Below are positions 1 through 9,358 of a stretch of 35,352 bases of DNA, one piece after another. The position numbers were made by a program, and so were the translations under genes. The stretch is from a virus, in the IMG/VR virus record IMGVR_UViG_3300044641_005534, positions 1 through 35,352 of that record. One strand, 5' to 3'. The notes under the pieces were generated by a model. It did no database searches and was not told the origin of the DNA. It saw only the letters and a list, made by a program, of their open reading frames with translations. Each line of letters starts with the position of its first letter. Position 1 is the stretch's first letter.

Positions 1-51
1 CTCTTCGGCTAGGTCGTCGGGAAGCTCGGGCGGCTCGGGAAGCTCATCCAT
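1..51 (-). CDS. 5' end of a gene running off the left edge
   Basis: An ATG lies on the minus strand 10 bases beyond the stop of the polyprotein gene. The visible peptide is MDELPEPPELPDDLAEE, acidic and proline-rich. An AGGA sits upstream of the start at a rather long spacing, so the ribosome site is only fair. The same strand and tight spacing suggest co-transcription with the MuF polyprotein; head scaffold or capsid genes often follow MuF genes in phages. Too little is visible to assign a function. Confidence 0.5.
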   Translation of the reverse strand, partial: MDELPEPPELPDDLAEE

Positions 52-61
52 AATCGTAATC

Positions 62-3000
62 CTATCGCGGCTTGGCGACGGCCCGAAGGATCACGCTGCC
101 GTCCTCCTGTGCTACGGCCTGCACCTTGAGCGAGGTGTTGCGGGGCAGTAGCAGCTCGCCGGGTCCGCCGACGCCTAGGCTCGAGGTGCGAAGCGCATTT
201 GCCCCAGCCGGGATCTTGACCCGGATTGCCGTCTCTCCCGGTCCGGGCCGGTAGTCCAAGTCCAGCGGCAGGTAGGACTTTTCCCTGACCCACTTCCCGG
301 CAAGCCCTTCGGGGTTATCGATGTCGGGCAGCGGTGCGTAAGCGATCACGTCTTCATCGATCTTTGTCTCGTCGATCGCCAGCAGCATGTCGATGTTGGC
401 TATGGCTCGGCGCACCTCCGGAGTCGTTGCCTCCTTGGGTGCCCCTGACTGCAGGTGCATCTCTATGGCCCCGCGCATCTGTCCCATGTAGTCGCGCACC
501 GAGTCGTCCTCTTCGGGTGCCGTGATGAGCAGCTCGTCGCGCTCGTCAAAGTAGGCTCTGGCGTCGTCGCCTTCCAGCGGCTCCGGCAGGCTTTCGTCCC
601 CGTTAGCGAACCGCTCGAGCCATGCGACCCTGTCCTTCAGGCTCTGGCGGACCTGCTCGCGCATCGCTTCGTCTTCGAAGGGTGCCTGATCGACCAGCTC
701 GTCGACCCGCTCGGGCGGTAGCCGCAGTGCCGCGTCCCTTGCCCCGGCCAGCATCCCATCTTCTGTGATTTTCATGGTGCCGTTGGCCTGACCCCGTTCG
801 CTCTGCATCGTCCACAGCTCGCTCGGGACCGGCCCGTAGTCCTTTCGTGCTCCCTGTGCTCGGAAGGCCAGCGCCCCGCCCTGATCGAGCCGGATCGGTC
901 GTCCGCTATTCCATAGGACGTTGTCCTGTGTCAGTCCGATCACATCCCAGTTCGCCAGCAGCGCGTCCGCTACGAAGCCGTCACCGAGTTCTTCATTCGG
1001 CTGCGACCACTGTCTGATCTCACCCTTGATAAGCGGGTAGGCCACCGCCAGCTGCTTGCCGTATTCCGGGTGATCATGCTCGACGATCCCGGCGTTGGAC
1101 ACCCGGATACCCAGCTCGCGGTAGATCGAGTTAGCCAGCAGCTCGCTGGCGACCCTGTCGGCGTTGCCCCGGTATGGCTTCAGCAGCCACGAGTTCCCGT
1201 CCTTGTCGACGGCGATCCGTGCTCCGTTTGAGCCGCCTGCTGCTTCTACGTCGGTCAGCTCGACGTTGTAGCGCGGGATGCCCTGCACCGGCGCTGGCGG
1301 CATCTCGAGCATCGACCGCTTCAGCGGCTCCACGCGCTCAGGCTTGTTCTTCTGGGTCCAGCCGAAGAGGTCGAAGGTGGGGGTAGCCATGCTGGGCCGC
1401 TCGCCCCGATAGACAGCAACCGCATCTTTCCCGATCTGCTCTACTCGAGGAATGGCGTTGGATGGGTATGTCACTTCCACAACCTCAGCAGTGTCGTCGG
1501 CGTCTAGCAGCCACTCTTGCTCGTCGTCGAGCACTCCGGGCGCGTCCGTGAACTCGTCGATCGGCTCCCATTTATCGGCCACCCGGAAACCCCTACCCTT
1601 TGTTGCTATCTGGAATGTGAAGGTGACCGTGTCTCCGGCATCCTCCGGGTAGTCCAATGCAACCCTGCCGTCTGGCAGTATGTTCGCAAGCTCGCTTGAC
1701 TGTGCGACAGCAAACTGAGCGGCAATCGTCGGGTCTGTCGAGTAGCTTCGGGGTCCAGATGTGCCGCCCTCTGATGTGCCCCGAACGAAGTAGCCGTTGT
1801 CTGGCGCTTCGACTACAGGAGAGTTTGCGATTTCCCAAGCGAAGGCTTCTTCCTGCTCGGCGGTGTATTCGCCGTCGGTCCCGCCCCAGTCTCTGATCCA
1901 TGTGTCGATGAAGTTCGCCAAGTCTTCATCATGGTTAGGCCCCTTTGTCGGGGTCGCCATCGCTGGTAGTTCTCGACCCATGCGCTCGGCGACGCGCTCG
2001 GCGGCAGGTGGTTTAGCACGGTATGGCGAGTCGGGGTTGGCGATAGCGTCTCTGACGCGGTCAAGAGCGCCGGTTCGATCGGGGTCACCCAAGCGTGCCA
2101 GCACCACATCTAGGCGCTCATATTGGGCCTGCTCGTTGTCGACTATCACTTCCTGTTCTTCCATGAAGCTGACCGTGAGATCTAGTTCCGACAGCTTCTT
2201 GACCACGTCCAGCCCGGTGGCGTTTCGGGCCGTGTGAATGGTCACGACCAGCTCGTCGCCCGGTTCGTCTAGCTTCCCCTTGGGGTCAGTTACCGATTCA
2301 AGAGTTGCCGGGTCGGGGATCTGGGTAGCACCGGGGCTTCTGATGATGTTCCCTACCGTTGCCGGACCCGTGTAGGTGGAGCCGTCAGCTCGACGAATCT
2401 CCCAGCCTGCATACTCTAGGGCGATCCGCTCGCTCTTAGACCAGCCCCGGTAGCGACCTGCTGTCGGCGGGGGCATACTGGCGGCTTGACCCCGGAATAG
2501 CGGTCGGTCGAACTTCTCTCCATTTCGTATTTCCCAGCTCAGGGCATCTGCCTGCTCGGGGTTATCCAAGGCCATTTGCGGGTCTGACTGCCAGTCGTCC
2601 AGTGCGCTAGCAAGGTTCCGGCGGTGGTCGGGATTGCTGGCGGGGTCGTAGGTCGGCGTCGCCATTTGCTCGAGCCTGTCGAGGGCCGCATCTTTGGCTG
2701 GCGGCATGGCCGCTGCCGGTTTCCCGCTCCGGTCGGCTTCAATAGCGTCAAGCACTCTCTTGCGCAGTATTTCCTGCTCGGCGTCTACTGCTTCCGCCGA
2801 CTCATCCCCGGCGGTCGGCAGCTTTTCGCCCGCTCGAGCCAGAACCACTTCCACGCGGCTGTAGTTCTGCAGCGTGTCCGGCTTGAGTATGTGCTCCCCT
2901 TCCCTTGCCCAGATCCAGTTACCTTCCGGATCGTAGGGTCCGACCTCCTGCATGATCTCGGGCAGGTCAAGTCCGTTGGCTCGGTCCGCCACGAAAAGTG

Positions 3001-6000
3001 TTGCGACCAGCTCTTCACCCGGCTCGAGCGACTCGACCAAGTCTGAGGTCAGGCGATCTGCGGGCCTTATCTCCCCGTCCGGCCCGCGTCGACCCAGCCC
3101 TTCGTTGATCGCAAAGTCTATAGCGATATTCACGTTGTCCGACCAGCCCCTAGCGCCTTGGTCCGGGTCGGTAAGGTTCGGCGGCTGCCCCCGGAAGAAC
3201 GGGCCTTCGGTTTCCGGAGCGGTGTCTATTGCATGCTGCAGAATCCGCATCGCCTCTTCGTTCTGGCGCACGTCATCGGGCCAGTTGCACCACATCTTGA
3301 TTACTTCCCTTAAGTGCTGATCGAATTCTGGCCCCGGCTCGAAGTCAGCGGTCGGGGTTGCCATCGCGTGGTCAAGTGCTTGGTCCCGCGCTGCGGTGAG
3401 TGATGCGTCCGCCACCTCTTCGCCCGAGCCGTCGTAGCGCCTTTCGCCCAGCCGGTATTTCGAGTCCGGGTTCAGGACGGCTTCCTCAAGCCGGACGTCT
3501 GCGGATGTCGGGTCGTCTTCACCGCCGGTTTTAATTACGATGTCTATTCGCCGGTAGTTGTTAAGCCGCTCATTGTCTAGGATGTGCTCGGCTTCAGATT
3601 CGTATGGATTACTCCAGTAGGGTGAGTCGGCAGGGTCATCGAGCATCCAGTTCAATGCCTGCTCTTCCGCATCGTTCAGGCGTGCCCTGTATTCAGCCTG
3701 CAGCGGTGGCTCTGGCGGCGCTTCGATACCTTCGATCGTGAGCTGGTCTGCGGGGGGCTTCAGTTCCTCTTCGACACGCTTCAGCGCATCGAAGCGTGCG
3801 TTTTCTTGTAGGCTCCACAGTGCCCGCCCTAGCTCGGTGTCCCTTCCCGGCATGTCGGCGGGCTTTGCCCGGATGTCGTCTGCTTCAAAGTTCACTCCGA
3901 ACTCTTCGCCCAGCACCCGTTTCATCACTCGCCGTATGGCCGTTGAGCTGACGGCAACTTCCCCAACCTGTCCGCTAGCCATATCTACGAAAGTTTCAGT
4001 AGCGAGCTTCCGCTCCGTGGTGATTGCCGCTTCGACGGCAGCAGGATCCCGGTAGCCGACCGTTTCATTCAGCCCTTCCAGCTCTTCCGTTACGTCGATG
4101 CCGACCGCCGAGTCAGCGACGTATATCGACGCCACGACAATGTCACCATCTCCGAGCTGTGCCCCGCTCCGCTCGCGCTCACTTGCCTTGCGTCGGGTGC
4201 CGTCCTTGGTTCTAAGCTCGTAACCCCCCACATCGGCGAAGCCTATGGCCGTTTCGAGATCGGTAGACCAGCCGCGCAGCCTTCCGCTCTGGTGCGGGGG
4301 CGCTGCATCAGCGGGCTGCCCCCTGTAGAACGGTCCCTGCTTCTCTTCGGCGTTCTCTACGGCTAGGGGGATAGCCGATCCCCGCATCGCGTCGGGATCG
4401 CGGACCCAGACCAGCAGCTCTTCACCCAGATTGCGCAGGTCTGCTTCGGTCTGCGCTCTGGTCGGGGTCGCCATCTCGACGGCCCGGTCGAGCGCGGCGT
4501 CCTGTGCCTGCCGGTGGATCTCGAGCCGGGTCGGACGGGTAGGAGTCGCCATCGACACCGGTCTTCCGGCTCCAGTGGGGAGTCGCCCGGTCCGCCAGCC
4601 CCAGCGCGGGCTTGTCTGTCGCAGCTTCTCGGCTGCGTTCGGGTATTTCTCTGCCAGCATCTCGGGCAGGAGGACGTGGACGGCGAAGTCGATCAGCCGG
4701 AAGTTTGCGCAGGGCGACAGACCCTTGCCGCCGACCGAGAACCTGCTTACCGGGTCCAGCTCATGCTCGGTCGCGTGGTCGGCGAGTTTGTCCCAATCGA
4801 CGTCGTAGGGGTCAATGCCGATTGCGTTCAGGGCGCGGCGTGTCAGGTCTTCGACCGGCCCTTCCCCGTCCTTGATTCGGTCCAGCATGCTCGGGGTCGC
4901 CATTTCGAGCAGTTGTTCTTCCCGATCGCTCAGCTCCCTGCTGTCGGAGCCGCCGGGGGTCAGGCCGAGCGAAGCCATGATGTCGCGTGCTTCATCGTCC
5001 ATGTCGAAGTCGGCGTCGCTCACCCCTTGCGCGATGGCGTCGTCGATCGCCTGATCGTCTAGCGCCCACTCAAGATCCTCTTCAGGCTCGACCGGCTTAC
5101 CCGGCGGGGTGAAGGTCTCGCCGGTCTCGAGCGCCCGGCTGACCTTGGCTTCGACGGTGGTTTCGGTTATCTCGCCGTTGTCTTCCCCGCCTATGGCGAG
5201 CACCACTTCGACTCCCCGGTAGCCGTCAACACTCTCGTTGTCGAGAATGACTTCCATTTCGTTCTCGAACTCGTTTTCAAGGGGTCTTAGCGACCCTTCG
5301 GCCTGCGGGTCATTGAGTAGCCTGTCCACCATTTGTTCGAGCTTTTCGGGGCCAGCCAAAGCTCTATAGGCGGGATTAGACCATTCATCCCTGATCGTCG
5401 ATTGCGCCCGCTCGACCCTGCCGGTTTCGTGGTCATCACTTATGTCTTCATGCTTCTGGTTGATATCGATGCCGTATTTGGCTGATTTGGCTTCGTAGAG
5501 TGTGATGGTCAGGGCTTCACCGGGTGCCAGCTCGCCGATAGCTTCTGCCACTCCCGAGTAGCGGCGGCTATTGCCATCCGACTCCCTTACAACCGGGCCT
5601 TCGAGTGCGAACGCGATCGCGGTCTTGAGGTCTTTGCTCCAGCCCCGGAAGCGTCCGCTTCGGATCGGATCGGGCCTGTCTCCCGGCTGCCCCCGGAAGA
5701 AGGGACCGGCACCCGGCGAGCTGACTGCAAGCTCCCGCTGCAGCGCGTCAAGTTCAGGCCCCTCCACCGAGTTTGGCTCGTCCTGCCACTGCATCAGCGC
5801 GTTGCCAAGGTCGAAGGCGTGCTCTTCGGCGCTCGGCATGGCGGTAGGCGTAGCCATCTCCACCTTGTCAAGAGCTTCATCCTGCTTTGCCTTGAACGCA
5901 ATCGTGCCACGCTGGGCCGGGTCGCCGTCAACGGCAGGCGTGAACCTGCCCGACTTCATTCCAACGCGCCTGCCGATACCTTCCGTCTCAGCATTGGCGA

Positions 6001-8581
6001 GCCGCGCCGGGGATGGGTAAACCTTTTGGCTTCCGTCTGGCCGCTCGATTGACACATTGCCCTTCGTGCCCCTAGTTACCACGGACCCGTCGGCGAGCTG
6101 CAGCTGATCGCCCGGTGGCATCGCGCTCATCTTGGTCAGCAGGGCGCGGCGGGGGTCTTGGTAGCGACGCGGGTCGTAGCCACGTGGACCGGAGACCTGC
6201 ACGGCCTTTGTCCGCCTTGCCCCGCCGGGAACCTTTGGCTTGGGTCGCGCTCTCCGTCGAGACCGGGTTCTTTCGTTTGCTCGCTGCACGTCCAGCAGCT
6301 CGGTGCTCCGGACCCTGATTCGCCGCCCCATGCCGTCGGTCACATCGATGGCGAAGCCGCCGTCTGGCCCCGAGCCGGTAGAGGCTATTCGGTCCAGCGT
6401 TCCCACCTGCAGGTCGCCGTTGTTCCGCTTTATCCGGATGCGGTCGCCCACCTTGACCGGGCCTGTTACCTTTCGCCCCTTCAGGCTCTTCTTGGTGGCG
6501 CTTGCCACCTTTTGAATGTCGTCCGGGTCCGGTATCCGGATCTCGTAGTCCATGATCCCGCCGTTCGCATCCTTGATCGGCACTTCGAGTATTGGCTGGA
6601 CCCTGCCGTCGTCGAGCATCTGGAAGTCGATCACTCTCCCGTTGTAGTCGCGGTCACCCCGGCCCGTGACTTTCACGACGTCGTTGCGGTCGAATCCGGC
6701 GTCGGGGAACTGGATGTCCACCAGCCTTGGGGCGAGCACTCCGCGTCCGATCGGCGCTGTGACCAGCTGGTCGCGCCCCGGTCCCGCCGTTGCTCCTGCC
6801 GCAGCCATTTTGTTGCGGACGATCTCGGCTGCCTGCTCTTCCGAGATGCCTTCAGCGTCGGCCAGCCGTCGGGCCAGCTCTGCTATCCGCTCATCGGTTG
6901 TTGACATGCCGAAGCTCAGCTTCTCGAGCAGGGCGCGGCGCTCGCGCTCGGGGACGTTGGCCCTGTCGAGCACTTCGACCAGCCCCGTCCGCTGCAGTCG
7001 ATACATGCCCTTGAGCACGTCGTTGTCTGGGTCTTGCTCGATAAGCCGCATGACGTCAAAGTTGCCTTCGGTTATGAAGGCGTCCGTCATGATCACGTGG
7101 GCCAGCTCTTCGGTCAGCGCCTCTTCGGTGGCGAAGCCTTCATGGGATCTGTAGTCGTCCAGAGTGATTGCGCTGGCCGCGTGTATGAGTTCGTGAGTCA
7201 CAACCCGGCGGGCTTCATAGAGCTGGGCCGCTTCCCCGGTCGTCAGCGTTTCGCCACGTGCCTGCTTTGCGCTCAGGCGCTCCAGCGTGTCTGCCGTGTC
7301 CTTTCCGATGACGATTCTGGACTTGCCGGGACCGTCGGGTGCCCTTCGACCGCCCGAGATGTTGGGATCGATTCCCACTTTGCCAACCTCGTCCATCACG
7401 CCGCCATTGATCCCGGTGGCTTCGGTCAGCTTTGCCTTGAGTCCATCGACTATCTGGTCGAGGTCTGGTGATACGGATGCTCCGCTGATCCTGCCGGTCA
7501 GGTCACCAGCGTCGGCAGCTCTTGTCGGTGTCGACATGTCGTCTAGGTCGGGTGCCGCTATCGTCCGCTGGCCCCCACGCGATGCGATCGGTGGCGCATC
7601 TGCCCCCATCAGCCGTCGCAGGATTTCCTGTATTGAGATGCGTGGTGCGAAGCCGCCCCGCTTCGGCATGAAGCGTCCGCCCCAGATCGTTCCCTTCGGG
7701 TAGCGGCGGTTCCACTGCAGCTCCATTAGCTCGGTTTCGTCCAGCGGCGGGAGCCAGCGCCACTCGGCTTCGCCTAGGTCATACAGGTCTACGATCGCCT
7801 TGGCTCTCTGGATCGCTTCCGCCTTGTCGGGCAGCTCCCCGGCTTCCATGTAGCCCATGCCTATGGCTTCATCTCGCGTCAGCAGGTCGCACCGGCACCC
7901 GGTATGGACCGGCGGGTTCAGGTTGTCGAGCACTTCCCAAGGCCACCAACCGACAGCGGCCATCGCTTCGCAGTCCGGGGTGTGCTTCTTTACGTAGGGG
8001 CTAAGGATCCAGTAAGCGCCTTCCGACGAGAGTCGCTTGACAAGTCTTCGCTTCACGGCAGCTTCGACTCGAGCTGCTGCCGCGTCATCGTGTTGATCCA
8101 TGTAGCGCTGCTCGCGCTCTAGGATCACGTCGACGGCGGCTACCGGGTCAGGTTGCAGCAGGGCTTGCGGCAGGTCGCGCTCGAGCCGCTTGCGCATGTT
8201 CCGGATGAAGTCTGCTTCTCGCTCCCGCTCTATTGCGGCCTGCTCGCGGATCTCCGCGTCGTCGACTTCGTCTTCGGAGAACTCTGGCCGCACGATGTCG
8301 TAGAGCCAGCTTTCGTCGCCGCGTGCGGTTACGAGTGCCGCCAGAAACAGCGTGACCAGCGTTGCGGTCCGCCCAGATTCGGCTCCCGCTGACGCTAGGG
8401 GGTTTGCGGGGCTGGCCGCAGGTATGAGTCCGCCCGAGCCAGCCGCCAGAAAGAAGGCTGCGGCTGCGGCATCGTCTCGCTTATTCCCGCTACCGGCTTC
8501 GGCTGCCGCGAGTAGGGCTTCTGTGTCGTCCCTAGCCTTCTGCTTGGCTTTTCGGCTCTGTTTGCTTGCGGACGACGCCAT
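62..8581 (-). CDS. giant MuF-type polyvalent polyprotein (metallopeptidase, ART modules, kinase-like domain)
   Basis: A 2,839-residue head-associated protein, far longer than a normal MuF protein (about 250-500). Domains in order: Ala-rich hydrophobic segments at 37-85; MuF head-morphogenesis domain about 100-250, with the Cys/His signature at 194-233 ending PPVHTGCRC; zincin-type peptidase with HELIH at 463-467 and candidate third ligands E481-E492; two SH3/KOW-like segments about 633-736; five ART-like modules with R/S/ExE triads R963-S982-E1108/E1110, R1420-S1439-E1663/E1665, R1797-S1814-E1894/E1896, R2030-S2048-E2142/E2144 and R2267-S2281-E2354/E2356; a HipA/PI3K-like kinase domain about 2435-2660 (K2468, D2565); and a degenerate ART-like tail. 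MATP[TS] recurs at residues 909, 1227, 1344, 1370, 1740, 1973, 2208 and 2398, with MSTPT at 349. Known context: phage polyvalent proteins combine MuF, peptidase and ART domains and enter the host with the DNA. Self-cleavage at MATPT is inference. The GGAG upstream of the start supports 8581. Confidence 0.9.
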   Translation of the reverse strand: MASSASKQSRKAKQKARDDTEALLAAAEAGSGNKRDDAAAAAFFLAAGSGGLIPAASPANPLASAGAESGRTATLVTLFLAALVTARGDESWLYDIVRPEFSEDEVDDAEIREQAAIEREREADFIRNMRKRLERDLPQALLQPDPVAAVDVILEREQRYMDQHDDAAAARVEAAVKRRLVKRLSSEGAYWILSPYVKKHTPDCEAMAAVGWWPWEVLDNLNPPVHTGCRCDLLTRDEAIGMGYMEAGELPDKAEAIQRAKAIVDLYDLGEAEWRWLPPLDETELMELQWNRRYPKGTIWGGRFMPKRGGFAPRISIQEILRRLMGADAPPIASRGGQRTIAAPDLDDMSTPTRAADAGDLTGRISGASVSPDLDQIVDGLKAKLTEATGINGGVMDEVGKVGIDPNISGGRRAPDGPGKSRIVIGKDTADTLERLSAKQARGETLTTGEAAQLYEARRVVTHELIHAASAITLDDYRSHEGFATEEALTEELAHVIMTDAFITEGNFDVMRLIEQDPDNDVLKGMYRLQRTGLVEVLDRANVPERERRALLEKLSFGMSTTDERIAELARRLADAEGISEEQAAEIVRNKMAAAGATAGPGRDQLVTAPIGRGVLAPRLVDIQFPDAGFDRNDVVKVTGRGDRDYNGRVIDFQMLDDGRVQPILEVPIKDANGGIMDYEIRIPDPDDIQKVASATKKSLKGRKVTGPVKVGDRIRIKRNNGDLQVGTLDRIASTGSGPDGGFAIDVTDGMGRRIRVRSTELLDVQRANERTRSRRRARPKPKVPGGARRTKAVQVSGPRGYDPRRYQDPRRALLTKMSAMPPGDQLQLADGSVVTRGTKGNVSIERPDGSQKVYPSPARLANAETEGIGRRVGMKSGRFTPAVDGDPAQRGTIAFKAKQDEALDKVEMATPTAMPSAEEHAFDLGNALMQWQDEPNSVEGPELDALQRELAVSSPGAGPFFRGQPGDRPDPIRSGRFRGWSKDLKTAIAFALEGPVVRESDGNSRRYSGVAEAIGELAPGEALTITLYEAKSAKYGIDINQKHEDISDDHETGRVERAQSTIRDEWSNPAYRALAGPEKLEQMVDRLLNDPQAEGSLRPLENEFENEMEVILDNESVDGYRGVEVVLAIGGEDNGEITETTVEAKVSRALETGETFTPPGKPVEPEEDLEWALDDQAIDDAIAQGVSDADFDMDDEARDIMASLGLTPGGSDSRELSDREEQLLEMATPSMLDRIKDGEGPVEDLTRRALNAIGIDPYDVDWDKLADHATEHELDPVSRFSVGGKGLSPCANFRLIDFAVHVLLPEMLAEKYPNAAEKLRQTSPRWGWRTGRLPTGAGRPVSMATPTRPTRLEIHRQAQDAALDRAVEMATPTRAQTEADLRNLGEELLVWVRDPDAMRGSAIPLAVENAEEKQGPFYRGQPADAAPPHQSGRLRGWSTDLETAIGFADVGGYELRTKDGTRRKASERERSGAQLGDGDIVVASIYVADSAVGIDVTEELEGLNETVGYRDPAAVEAAITTERKLATETFVDMASGQVGEVAVSSTAIRRVMKRVLGEEFGVNFEADDIRAKPADMPGRDTELGRALWSLQENARFDALKRVEEELKPPADQLTIEGIEAPPEPPLQAEYRARLNDAEEQALNWMLDDPADSPYWSNPYESEAEHILDNERLNNYRRIDIVIKTGGEDDPTSADVRLEEAVLNPDSKYRLGERRYDGSGEEVADASLTAARDQALDHAMATPTADFEPGPEFDQHLREVIKMWCNWPDDVRQNEEAMRILQHAIDTAPETEGPFFRGQPPNLTDPDQGARGWSDNVNIAIDFAINEGLGRRGPDGEIRPADRLTSDLVESLEPGEELVATLFVADRANGLDLPEIMQEVGPYDPEGNWIWAREGEHILKPDTLQNYSRVEVVLARAGEKLPTAGDESAEAVDAEQEILRKRVLDAIEADRSGKPAAAMPPAKDAALDRLEQMATPTYDPASNPDHRRNLASALDDWQSDPQMALDNPEQADALSWEIRNGEKFDRPLFRGQAASMPPPTAGRYRGWSKSERIALEYAGWEIRRADGSTYTGPATVGNIIRSPGATQIPDPATLESVTDPKGKLDEPGDELVVTIHTARNATGLDVVKKLSELDLTVSFMEEQEVIVDNEQAQYERLDVVLARLGDPDRTGALDRVRDAIANPDSPYRAKPPAAERVAERMGRELPAMATPTKGPNHDEDLANFIDTWIRDWGGTDGEYTAEQEEAFAWEIANSPVVEAPDNGYFVRGTSEGGTSGPRSYSTDPTIAAQFAVAQSSELANILPDGRVALDYPEDAGDTVTFTFQIATKGRGFRVADKWEPIDEFTDAPGVLDDEQEWLLDADDTAEVVEVTYPSNAIPRVEQIGKDAVAVYRGERPSMATPTFDLFGWTQKNKPERVEPLKRSMLEMPPAPVQGIPRYNVELTDVEAAGGSNGARIAVDKDGNSWLLKPYRGNADRVASELLANSIYRELGIRVSNAGIVEHDHPEYGKQLAVAYPLIKGEIRQWSQPNEELGDGFVADALLANWDVIGLTQDNVLWNSGRPIRLDQGGALAFRAQGARKDYGPVPSELWTMQSERGQANGTMKITEDGMLAGARDAALRLPPERVDELVDQAPFEDEAMREQVRQSLKDRVAWLERFANGDESLPEPLEGDDARAYFDERDELLITAPEEDDSVRDYMGQMRGAIEMHLQSGAPKEATTPEVRRAIANIDMLLAIDETKIDEDVIAYAPLPDIDNPEGLAGKWVREKSYLPLDLDYRPGPGETAIRVKIPAGANALRTSSLGVGGPGELLLPRNTSLKVQAVAQEDGSVILRAVAKPR
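1376..5857 (-). repeat. tandem ART-like modules separated by MATPT linkers
   Basis: Within the polyprotein gene, a block of roughly 200-370 codons is repeated five times. Each copy starts just after a MATPT pentapeptide and contains an FRGQ-like motif, a GWS-like motif, and an ExE followed by (I/V)LDNE-like residues. The linker is often preceded by an ALD[RKH] motif, as in DAALDRAVEMATPT. MATP[TS] codons start (minus strand) at 5857, 4903, 4552, 4474, 3364, 2665, 1960 and 1390. The fifth module is the most divergent (VRGT, YST, EQE). The copies are well diverged, so duplication is old or modules were acquired separately. Confidence 0.8.
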
Positions 8582-8615
8582 CGCTCCATATGGTAATGCC
8601 GAATCAGGTCGTGTC

Positions 8616-8645
8616 CATACTTCCGTCGGGACGATTGTCTACAGT
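8616..8645 (+). promoter_or_regulatory. weak plus-strand promoter candidate for the methyltransferase operon
   Basis: CATACT, an 18-base spacer and TACAGT lie just upstream of the first plus-strand gene, in the 75-bp divergent gap with the polyprotein gene. The bases after the -35 (TCCGTCGG) resemble the TCTGTCGG that follows TTGACT in the accessory-array promoters. Spacing and the -35 are suboptimal. Confidence 0.3.
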
Positions 8646-8656
8646 CGGTAGCACCG

Positions 8657-8854
8657 ATGGGACGCCATACGCAACTTATCCGGCTCGGTGTGGACGATTT
8701 CGGTGTCTACCTTGTCGGGCCACCGTTTGCGGCTGGCCCTTACGGGACGCCGCTTCTCTTTCGGGGGACGTTTGAGCAGTGTCAGGAGTTCCGGGTGGAG
8801 TTCGCAGCCGGTAGGGTCGTCGATCCCGAGTTCCTAGCCAGCGAAGATGTCTGA
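8657..8854 (+). CDS. small protein of unknown function, first gene of the methyltransferase operon
   Basis: A 65-residue protein with no family I recognise. It is glycine-, phenylalanine- and valine-rich with a predicted beta pattern and an acidic C-terminus. The ATG lacks a clear Shine-Dalgarno, so the start is uncertain. It is followed by an 8-base overlap with the next gene. Four consecutive plus-strand genes overlap or abut here and end at the methyltransferase, so they are almost certainly one operon, read divergently from the MuF polyprotein gene. Confidence 0.6.
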   Translation: MGRHTQLIRLGVDDFGVYLVGPPFAAGPYGTPLLFRGTFEQCQEFRVEFAAGRVVDPEFLASEDV

Positions 8855-9101
8855 AGAAGCCCTGAAGACTTGGATCGATGCTCGCGGCCTGATCGAGTGG
8901 CTGCACTACGTCCGCCCGACCTTCTCGACGGCGTCCATGAGCGTCAGGGACAGGGCGCTGATTCGGAACTGGACGGAGCGGGGCGGCAAGGCTCAGGTCG
9001 CCGTAGTGGACCGCCTGCTTACTCGGCTCGAGCTTCACATTCACCTCCTGCCCGATGAGCTTTGGTGCGATCCACCGCAGCCGAAATCTAAGGTAGGATG
9101 A
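8847..9101 (+). CDS. small protein of unknown function
   Basis: An 84-residue protein, mostly alpha-helical in pattern, with tryptophans at W9, W18, W42 and W73 and a C-terminal LWCDPP segment. I do not recognise a characterised family. Its ATG overlaps the end of the upstream gene by 8 bases and its own stop overlaps the next possible start by 4 bases, so translation is probably coupled. Position between two other small genes and a methyltransferase hints at an accessory role in DNA modification or regulation, but that is inference. Confidence 0.65.
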   Translation: MSEEALKTWIDARGLIEWLHYVRPTFSTASMSVRDRALIRNWTERGGKAQVAVVDRLLTRLELHIHLLPDELWCDPPQPKSKVG

Positions 9102-9124
9102 GCGCCACAAGTAAGGAGGGGAGA

Positions 9125-9358
9125 ATGGCTGTGCGACTTGATCACAATGCTCGGGAGGTTCTGCTTCGGTTTGACGGGGGTCGGACCAATACACCCGTCC
9201 CGCCAAGCCTTCTGGGTGACAGCTCCCTTTCCGCACTCGCGCCTGCTCTCGGGACTCTGGTCGCGCTTGATCTGGTGATGGAAGTGACCGGCGGATACGC
9301 TCTTACCCAGCTGGGCATCGAGCAGCTGGAAGCGCTTCGGTCGTCCGGCTGGCACTAG
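9125..9358 (+). CDS. small winged-helix-like protein
   Basis: A 77-residue protein. The segment beginning AREVLLRFDGG, followed by an alternating LDLVMEVTGGYALTQLG stretch, has the helix-helix-strand-turn-strand pattern of a winged-helix DNA-binding fold. The start at 9125 is preferred because AAGGAGG lies 5 bases upstream. An alternative ATG at 9098 overlaps the preceding gene (ATGA) and would add nine residues, but has a poorer ribosome site. The stop directly abuts the GTG start of the methyltransferase, implying translational coupling. A regulatory role for the operon is possible but unproven. Confidence 0.65.
   Translation: MAVRLDHNAREVLLRFDGGRTNTPVPPSLLGDSSLSALAPALGTLVALDLVMEVTGGYALTQLGIEQLEALRSSGWH

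Noticed and set aside
62-8581. MATPT methionines as internal translation starts giving separate proteins
   Set aside because: Apart from the copy at 5857 (GGTGGAG upstream), the MATPT codons have no Shine-Dalgarno, and the long frame is unbroken. Cleavage or simple linker function fits better, though one internal start is not excluded.
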